Shown piece after piece: positions 58,056 through 64,000 of a stretch of 64,000 nucleotides of DNA. The stretch comes from Sphingomonas taxi (GTDB taxonomy: Bacteria > Pseudomonadota > Alphaproteobacteria > Sphingomonadales > Sphingomonadaceae), in the NCBI GenBank assembly GCA_003240625.1, contig QFMX01000002.1, positions 186,001 to 250,000 on the forward strand, in the 5' to 3' direction. The notes beneath the pieces are model-generated. The model saw nothing but the letters and a program-made list of their open reading frames with translations, was not told the DNA's origin and ran no database searches. Every line of letters begins with the position of its first letter. Within the stretch, counting starts at the first letter, position 1. A program made the position numbers and the translations under genes.

Positions 58056-60745
58056 TCCGCGTCGGTCGAATCCTGCTGGTCGTGATCGGCCTCGCGATGG
58101 CGGCCCCGGCGCTGGCCGAGCCCGCGGCGGGGTCCGCGGCGCGGCCAGCGACGGTGCCGATCACGCGCGTGCTGGATACCGGATGGGAGGTTCGGCTCGC
58201 GCCGGGCGATGCCAACGCGCCCGCGCACAAGGCGGCGACGCGCTGGTTGCCCGCGCGCGTGCCGGGATCGGTGCAGACCGACCTGCTCGCCGCGCACCTG
58301 CTCGCCGATCCGTGGGTCGGTGAGGGCGAGCGGGCCGTGCAATGGGTCGGGCTGTCCGACTGGCAATATCGGACCGTCTTCACGCTGGATCCGGCGACGC
58401 TGGCGCGCGCGAATGTCGATCTCGCCTTCGACGGGCTCGACACGTTCGCGACCGTCCGCGTCAACGGGACGGCGGTGCTCCGCGCTGACAACATGTTCCG
58501 CAGCTGGCGGGTCGCGGCCAAGGCGCTGCTGAAGCCGGGCCGCAACGTTATCGAGATCGATTTCGAATCGCCGATCCGTAAGCTCCTGCCGCGCGCGCTG
58601 GCCGAGAAGGTACCGCTGCCGGGGGCTTATGACACCGCGTTCGGCGACGAGCCCAAGGGGCGCCAGACCGCCAATTACGTGCGCAAGGCGGCCTATCATT
58701 ATGGCTGGGACTTTGCGCCGCGGATCGTCACGATCGGCGTCGGCAAGCCGGTCCGGATCGAGGCGTATGACGGGCTCCGCCTGAGCGACTTCCATGTCGC
58801 GCAGGTGCATCTCGACGACAGCGTCGCGGTGCTCGATGCGGCCGTGGAGATCGACTCGGCGACGCCGCGGACCGTCGACGTGCGCGTGGATATCGCCGGC
58901 CCCGATGGCACGACGCAACGGCTCGACCGGCGCGTGACTTTGTTTGCGGGGCTGAACCCGGTGGTGCTGCCGGTCCGGATCGAACGCCCGCGACGCTGGT
59001 GGCCGGTCGGATACGGCAAGCCTGACCTGTACGCGGTCACCGCGACCGTCACCGAAGCGGGGCGCATGCTCGGCACCGCGACGCACGATATCGGACTGCG
59101 TACCGTCGAACTGCGCCGCGATCCCGATCGCTGGGGGCGCGGCATGGCGTTCGTGATCAACGGCGTGCCGATCTTCGCCAAGGGCGCCAATCTCGAGCCG
59201 GCCGACAGCATCGCGTCGCGCGTCCCCGCGGCGCGCACCGATGCGGTGCTGGAGGCGGCGGTCGCGGCGAACATGAACATGCTGCGGATCTGGGGCGGGG
59301 GCTATTATCCCGACGATGCGGTGTTCGCCAAGGCCGACCGGCTGGGGCTGATGCTGTGGCAGGATTTCATGTTCGGCAACGCGCTGCCCGCCAACGACGC
59401 CGCGCTGCGCGAGAGCACACGGCTGGAGGCGATCGACCAGGTCCGGCGGCTGCGCGATCACCCCTCGCTGGTGATCTGGAACGGCAATAACGAAGTCCAG
59501 ACCGGGTGGGATAACTGGAGCGACCGCAAGGCCTTCGCGCGAGCGCTCGGGCCGGACGGGCAGGAGGCGTTCGGCGCGCATCTCCGCCGGTTGTTCGACA
59601 AGGATCTGCGCGCGGTCGTCAACACGCTGTCGCCGAGCACGCCTTATTGGGGCGGTTCGCCGACCACCGATTATGACGGCATCTCCGAAGTGAAGACCGA
59701 TGGCGACGTGCATTACTGGGATGTCTGGGCGCGCGCTCCGCTCGAGGATTACCTGATCACCGAAAACCGCTTCATGTCCGAATTCGGGCTGCAATCGATG
59801 CCCGGCCTGCGCACCACGCGCGAAATGCTGGGAGCGCGTCGCCCGGAGGACATGCCGGTTCAGATCATCGGCAGCGCGTATGACAGCGGCAAGGGCAATG
59901 GCCGCATCCTCGGCTATATCCGCGCCGATTACGGCGAGCCGACATCGTTCGTCGACTATATCTATCTGTCGCAACTGCTCCAGGCGGAAGGCCTGGAGAT
60001 GGCGGTGATCCACCAGCGCGCATCGCGTCCGCAGAACATGGGCACGCTGTACTGGACGCTCAACGACAGCTGGCCCGGACTGATCAACTCGATCTGGGCC
60101 GGGCAGGCCTGGGGCAGCATCGACTTCCAAAATCGCTGGAAGGCGAGCCATTACCGCGCCCGGCGTTTCTATGCGCCGGTCACGATCGGCGCGCAGCACA
60201 TCAAGGGCACTACCGTCGTCACGCTGATCTCCGACAAGCGCGAGGCGTTCCCCGGGCGCTGGCGGCTGCGGGTGCTCGACCGCGACGGTACGCCGCTGTC
60301 GGAACGCGGCGGCATCGTGGATGCGGCGCCGCTCGCGGCGATGCCGCTGGGCAAGTTCGCCGATGCCGACCTGCTCGGCAAGGCGGATCCGTCGCGGACC
60401 TTCGCGGTGGCGGAGGTGACCGTGAATGGCACGGTCGTCGCGCGGCAGTTCGTCTATTTCGCCAAGGCGAAAGACGTCGCGCTGGCCGATCCCGCGCTGA
60501 AGGCGACCATCGTCGCGAGCCCCGGCGGCTATACGCTGACCGTCTCGGCCAAGTCGCTCGCGCGGGGCGTCTGGATCGACTTCGGCGACTGCGAAGCGAC
60601 GCTGTCCGACAATGCCTTCGACCTCGCCGCCGGCGACACCGTGACGATCTCGGTCCGCTCCGATGCATCGCTCGCGACGCTCCAACACGCCCTCTCGGTC
60701 CGCAGCCTGTTCGGCGCGACCGTCCCGACCAAGGCCACATCATGA
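58052..60745 (+). CDS. GH2 beta-mannosidase, copy 2
   Basis: GTG 58052 overlaps the previous stop (GTGA) and starts a signal peptide (IRVGRILLVVIGLAMAAPALA). The 897-residue protein shares the domain order and many blocks of copy 1: ARVPGSVQTDLLAAHLLADPWVG, LAFDGLDTFATVRVNG, YGWDFAPRIVTIG, WGGGYYPDDAVFAKADRLGLMLWQDFMF. Its acid/base is E481 (WNGNNEVQTGW) and nucleophile E577 (FMSEFGLQSMP). The surrounding loops differ, so a related but distinct specificity, for instance free versus substituted core mannose, is possible. Both key residues are intact in each copy, so neither is a decayed duplicate. Confidence 0.9.
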   Translation: MIRVGRILLVVIGLAMAAPALAEPAAGSAARPATVPITRVLDTGWEVRLAPGDANAPAHKAATRWLPARVPGSVQTDLLAAHLLADPWVGEGERAVQWVGLSDWQYRTVFTLDPATLARANVDLAFDGLDTFATVRVNGTAVLRADNMFRSWRVAAKALLKPGRNVIEIDFESPIRKLLPRALAEKVPLPGAYDTAFGDEPKGRQTANYVRKAAYHYGWDFAPRIVTIGVGKPVRIEAYDGLRLSDFHVAQVHLDDSVAVLDAAVEIDSATPRTVDVRVDIAGPDGTTQRLDRRVTLFAGLNPVVLPVRIERPRRWWPVGYGKPDLYAVTATVTEAGRMLGTATHDIGLRTVELRRDPDRWGRGMAFVINGVPIFAKGANLEPADSIASRVPAARTDAVLEAAVAANMNMLRIWGGGYYPDDAVFAKADRLGLMLWQDFMFGNALPANDAALRESTRLEAIDQVRRLRDHPSLVIWNGNNEVQTGWDNWSDRKAFARALGPDGQEAFGAHLRRLFDKDLRAVVNTLSPSTPYWGGSPTTDYDGISEVKTDGDVHYWDVWARAPLEDYLITENRFMSEFGLQSMPGLRTTREMLGARRPEDMPVQIIGSAYDSGKGNGRILGYIRADYGEPTSFVDYIYLSQLLQAEGLEMAVIHQRASRPQNMGTLYWTLNDSWPGLINSIWAGQAWGSIDFQNRWKASHYRARRFYAPVTIGAQHIKGTTVVTLISDKREAFPGRWRLRVLDRDGTPLSERGGIVDAAPLAAMPLGKFADADLLGKADPSRTFAVAEVTVNGTVVARQFVYFAKAKDVALADPALKATIVASPGGYTLTVSAKSLARGVWIDFGDCEATLSDNAFDLAAGDTVTISVRSDASLATLQHALSVRSLFGATVPTKATS

Positions 60746-63300
60746 TCCGTATCGCGCTGTTCGCTTCCCCGCTCGCCGCCCTGCTCGCCACGTCCGCGCT
60801 CGCGCAGACGGTCGATCCAGCCGTCCGCAGCATGACGCTCGACGAGAAGGCGGCGCAGTTGCAGAGCGTTGCGCCGGCGATCCCGCGGCTGAATTTGCCT
60901 GCGTATGATTACTGGAACGAGGGGCTCCACGGGCTCGCGCGCAACGGCGTGGCGACGGTATTTCCGCAGGCGATTGGGCTGGCGGCAACATGGGACGAGG
61001 CGCTGCTCAGGCGGGTCGGCGATGTCGTGTCGACCGAGGCGCGGGCGAAGTCGAACGCGCTGCCGGCGGGCGACCGGACGCGCTATCAGGGGCTGACGAT
61101 CTGGTCGCCCAACATCAACATCTTCCGCGATCCGCGCTGGGGGCGGGGGCAGGAGACCTATGGCGAGGACCCGTATCTGACGGGGCGGCTGGGGGTGGCG
61201 TTCATCGGCGGGCTGCAGGGGCCGGACCTTGCGCATCCCAAGGTGATCGCGACGCCGAAGCATCTCGCCGCGCATAGCGGACCCGAGGCGGGACGCGACG
61301 GGTTCGATGTCGATATCTCGCCGCATGATCGTGAGGCGACGTTCCTGCCGGCGTTCCGGATGGCGCTGACCGAGGGCAAGGCGCTGTCGACGATGTGCGC
61401 GTATAATTCGATCCACGGGGTTCCCGTGTGCGCTTCGGAGCCGTTGCTGACCGAAACCGTGCGGAACCAATGGGGTTTCAAGGGGCTGATCGTGTCCGAC
61501 TGCGACGCGGTCGGCAATATCGCGAACTATCATCATTACCGGCCCGACGCGGCGAGCGGGTCGGCGGCAGCGATTTCCGCGGGGATGGATTTCAACTGCG
61601 GGAAGACTTACGCGGCGCTCGGCGACGCGGTGCGGCGGGGGCTGGTGCCCGAGGCGACGCTCGATACGAGCCTGACGCGGACGTTCGCGGTGCGGCGTAT
61701 GCTGGGCGGCGCGTTCGGCGCGACGAGCCCTTGGGACAAGATCAAGCCGACCGAGTTCGATACGCCTGCGCACCGCGCACTGGCGCTGGAGGCGGCGCGG
61801 AAAGCGATGGTGCTGGTCCAGAACAACGGTGTGCTGCCGCTGAAACCCTCGGCGAAGATCGCGGTGATCGGGCCGAATGCCGACAGTGTCGATGTGCTGG
61901 AGGCGAATTATCACGGCACCGCCGCAGCGCCGGTGACACCGCTGGCGGCACTGCGGACGGCATTTGGCGGAGTGCGCTATGCGCAGGGGTCGAGCATCGC
62001 CGAGGGCGTGCCGGTCCCGGTGCCCGACACCGCATTGTCGCTGCGCGGCGAATATTTCCGGGGGAGCGATTTCGCGGGGACTCCCGTGGTGCGCGCCGAC
62101 CGGACGATCGACTTTGACTGGGATCGGACGGCACCCGCGCCGGGGATCGATCCGGCCGCGTTCTCGGTGCGCTGGACCGGCACGGTCACCGCACCCGCGG
62201 CGGGCGACTATGTGTTCAGGCTCGACGTGCCGCGCTGTTTCGACTGCAAGGGGCATGATCCCTCGCGGTTGTGGATCGACGACAAGCTGGTCGCCGATGA
62301 CGATGGCAGCGGGAAGAACGTCGAGGCGGCGGTGACGCTGGCCGCGGGGCCTCACGCTATCCGCGTCGAGCTTGCGCACAGCGGCGAGGATCAGGGGCTG
62401 CGGCTGACCTGGACCGCGCCCGCCGATGCGCAGGTCGCGGAAGCCGTTGCCGCGGCGAAGGACGCCGATGCGATCGTCGCGTTCGTTGGGCTGTCGCCCG
62501 CGGTCGAGGGCGAGGCGTTGCAGATCGAGGTGGCCGGGTTCTCGGGCGGCGACCGGACCGATATCGGGCTCCCCGCCGCACAGGTTCGGTTGCTCGAAGC
62601 GGCCAAGGCGACCGGCAAGCCGCTGGTCGTCGTGTTGATGACCGGGAGCGCGGTCGCGATGACCTGGGCGAAGGCGCATGCCGATGCGATCCTGGTCGGT
62701 TGGTATCCGGGTCAGGCTGGCGGTCAGGCGATCGCCGATACGCTGACGGGCAGGAGCAATCCGGGCGGGCGACTGCCGGTGACGTTCTATGCCAAGACGC
62801 GCGATCTGCCGGCGTTCATCGACTACAACATGCGCGAGCGGACCTATCGCTACTTCACCGGCACGCCGCTGTGGGGTTTCGGGCACGGGCTGAGCTATAC
62901 GCAGTTCGCTTATGCCGCGCCCAAACTCGCGCGCAGCACGATTGCGGCGGGCGAGAGTTTCACGGTCGAGGTGCCGGTGCGCAATACCGGCAAGGTTGCG
63001 GGCGACGAAGTGGTGCAGGCGTATCTCGTGCCGCCCGAGCCGGCGGTGAAGCCACGATTCAACGATCCCGTCCTCCAGCGCCAGCTGGTCGGGTTCAGGC
63101 GCCAGACAGTGAAGCCGGGTCAGACGGCGCGCGTGGCATTTACGATCGATCCACGGGGCATGAGCAGCGTCGATGCGGCGGGAACTCGTCGTGTCGTGCC
63201 GGGCGAATACCGGCTGCATATCGGTGGCGGCCAGCCCGGCGACGGGCCGGGTGTCGATACCGTCTTCACCGTGACGGGAAGCAAGGATTTGCCGAAATGA
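60742..63300 (+). CDS. GH3 beta-glycosidase with PA14 insert, candidate beta-xylosidase
   Basis: The 852-residue protein has a signal peptide (ending SALAQ). The GH3 N-terminal barrel shows YDYWNEGLHGLARNG, WSPNINIFRDPRWGRGQETYGEDPYLTGRLG and nucleophile D253 (GLIVSDCDAVGNI). The (alpha/beta)6 sandwich is interrupted by a PA14 domain (about 430-560; SLRGEYFRGSDFAGTP, RLWIDDKLVADDDGSG). A fibronectin III-like tail (VRNTGKVAGDEVVQAYL) closes it. The NEGLHG block is that of the beta-xylosidase/alpha-arabinosidase branch. In N-glycan loci of Xanthomonas a GH3 removes the core beta1,2-xylose of plant glycans; I infer the same here. ATGA overlaps link it to both neighbours. Confidence 0.88.
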   Translation: MIRIALFASPLAALLATSALAQTVDPAVRSMTLDEKAAQLQSVAPAIPRLNLPAYDYWNEGLHGLARNGVATVFPQAIGLAATWDEALLRRVGDVVSTEARAKSNALPAGDRTRYQGLTIWSPNINIFRDPRWGRGQETYGEDPYLTGRLGVAFIGGLQGPDLAHPKVIATPKHLAAHSGPEAGRDGFDVDISPHDREATFLPAFRMALTEGKALSTMCAYNSIHGVPVCASEPLLTETVRNQWGFKGLIVSDCDAVGNIANYHHYRPDAASGSAAAISAGMDFNCGKTYAALGDAVRRGLVPEATLDTSLTRTFAVRRMLGGAFGATSPWDKIKPTEFDTPAHRALALEAARKAMVLVQNNGVLPLKPSAKIAVIGPNADSVDVLEANYHGTAAAPVTPLAALRTAFGGVRYAQGSSIAEGVPVPVPDTALSLRGEYFRGSDFAGTPVVRADRTIDFDWDRTAPAPGIDPAAFSVRWTGTVTAPAAGDYVFRLDVPRCFDCKGHDPSRLWIDDKLVADDDGSGKNVEAAVTLAAGPHAIRVELAHSGEDQGLRLTWTAPADAQVAEAVAAAKDADAIVAFVGLSPAVEGEALQIEVAGFSGGDRTDIGLPAAQVRLLEAAKATGKPLVVVLMTGSAVAMTWAKAHADAILVGWYPGQAGGQAIADTLTGRSNPGGRLPVTFYAKTRDLPAFIDYNMRERTYRYFTGTPLWGFGHGLSYTQFAYAAPKLARSTIAAGESFTVEVPVRNTGKVAGDEVVQAYLVPPEPAVKPRFNDPVLQRQLVGFRRQTVKPGQTARVAFTIDPRGMSSVDAAGTRRVVPGEYRLHIGGGQPGDGPGVDTVFTVTGSKDLPK

Positions 63301-64000
63301 TCGATCGTCGCATGCTCATCGCGGGCGCCGCGGCGCTCGGTGTCGCGGGACCGCTGCGCGCGGCCACATCGTCGTTCGTCAGCAAGCGCCCGAAGCCTGG
63401 CGATCGTCGTTACACCAGCCGCGCGGTCGAGGCAGAGATCGCGCGCGTTTCGGCGAAGATCGCCGATCCCGAGCTCGCGTGGATGTTCGCGAATTGCTAT
63501 CCGAACACACTCGACACGACGGTGTTCATGGGCGCGGTCGACGGCAAGCCCGATGCGTTCGTGATCACCGGCGACATCGACTGCATGTGGCTGCGCGACA
63601 GCTCGGCGCAGGTCCATCCGTACCTCCCGCTCGCCAAGCGCGACCCGGCGTTGCGGACGCTGTTCCGCGGGCTGATCGCGCGGCAGGCGCGGTGCATCCT
63701 GATCGACCCTTACGCGAACGCGTTCATGCACGACCCGTCGGCGAAAACGAATCTGAGCTGGTCGCTGACCGACGATACGGTGATGAAGCCGGGCGTCGGT
63801 GAGCGGAAGTGGGAGGTGGATTCGCTCTGCTATCCGATGTGGATCGCGCATGCGTATTGGCAGGCGACCGGCGATACCGTCCCGTTCGACGCGCTGTGGG
63901 CGGACGGCGCGCGCGCGTCGATCCGGACGTTCCGCGAGCAGCAGCGCAAGGACGGGCCGGGGCCGTATCGCTTTCGCCGGTCGTCGCCGATTGTCGGGGA
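63297..64000 (+). CDS. GH125 exo-alpha-1,6-mannosidase (DUF1237), 3' truncated by window edge
   Basis: The frame starts at ATG 63297, overlapping the GH3 stop as ATGA, and runs open to the window end (234 codons visible; the family is about 430-480 aa). A twin-arginine-like signal (DRRMLIAGAAALGVAGPLRA) precedes GH125 blocks: FANCYPNTLDTTVFMG, DAFVITGDIDCMWLRDSSAQVHPYL, RCILIDPYANAFM and RKWEVDSLCYPMWIAHAYW, the last carrying the acidic residue expected for catalysis. GH125 enzymes remove alpha1,6-linked mannose from N-glycan cores. The C-terminal half and any further glycosidases (GH92, GH18/85) lie beyond the window. Confidence 0.92.
   Translation, partial: MIDRRMLIAGAAALGVAGPLRAATSSFVSKRPKPGDRRYTSRAVEAEIARVSAKIADPELAWMFANCYPNTLDTTVFMGAVDGKPDAFVITGDIDCMWLRDSSAQVHPYLPLAKRDPALRTLFRGLIARQARCILIDPYANAFMHDPSAKTNLSWSLTDDTVMKPGVGERKWEVDSLCYPMWIAHAYWQATGDTVPFDALWADGARASIRTFREQQRKDGPGPYRFRRSSPIVG

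Noticed and set aside
57506..60688. 1060-codon open frame on the minus strand
   Set aside because: It mirrors the two beta-mannosidase genes and has no recognisable domain; the plus strand carries intact catalytic motifs.

Overview
The window is a high-GC chromosomal segment that reads as an alphaproteobacterium of the Sphingomonadaceae, most likely Sphingomonas or a close relative. The grounds are sphingomonad-style TonB-dependent receptors, many surface and periplasmic glycoside hydrolases, dense stop/start overlaps (ATGA, GTGA, TGATG), and two families of G+C-rich palindromic repeats. No rRNA, tRNA, CRISPR array, prophage or transposase gene was seen. The genus is an inference from gene style, not from a marker gene.

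Positions 1-13842 are mostly housekeeping and accessory genes: the end of a HAD hydrolase, a RidA protein, a GNAT/FemAB-like acetyltransferase, three adjacent polytopic membrane proteins of unknown function (two are tandem paralogues), argininosuccinate synthase, an EF-hand protein, a cyclopropane-fatty-acid synthase, a molybdopterin oxidoreductase with its cytochrome b partner, a flavin reductase-like protein and an MFS transporter.

Positions 13941-36541 form a coherent catabolic block that I interpret as a utilisation locus for plant hydroxyproline-rich glycoproteins (extensin or arabinogalactan-protein type). It contains a TonB receptor, a GH2 beta-galactosidase-like enzyme, an S9 dipeptidyl-peptidase IV-like enzyme, a DUF5695 protein, a GH127-type beta-L-arabinofuranosidase, an Ldh-family dehydrogenase, a DUF885 metallopeptidase-like protein, an M24 Xaa-Pro peptidase, three trans-4-hydroxy-L-proline catabolic enzymes (2-epimerase, FAD-dependent D-hydroxyproline dehydrogenase, DHDPS-family deaminase), a GntR/FCD regulator and an APC amino-acid permease. 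Three nearly identical sites with the core TCGTATAC[T/G] lie before the TonB receptor, in the GH127/DUF5695 divergent promoter and in the hydroxyproline divergent promoter. They tie the glycan, peptide and amino-acid parts into one probable regulon.

Positions 36548-39510 hold a Bcr/CflA-type MFS pump and a TetR regulator facing a DJ-1/PfpI protein, with two TAGAC-N5-GTCTA operators exactly 100 bp apart.

Positions 39571-64000 are an N-acetylglucosamine/N-glycan locus. On the minus strand are cutC, nagR, a NagB-II-like deaminase, nagA, a fused EIIA-HPr-EI phosphotransferase and a GlcNAc-type EIICB. Divergent from these are a TonB receptor and a tightly coupled run of GH2, GH20, two tandem GH2 beta-mannosidases, a GH3 with PA14 insert and a GH125 alpha-mannosidase cut by the window end. 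Together these would trim plant-type N-glycans outside the cytoplasm and feed GlcNAc through the PTS to fructose-6-phosphate. A palindromic element sits in frame inside the phosphotransferase gene.
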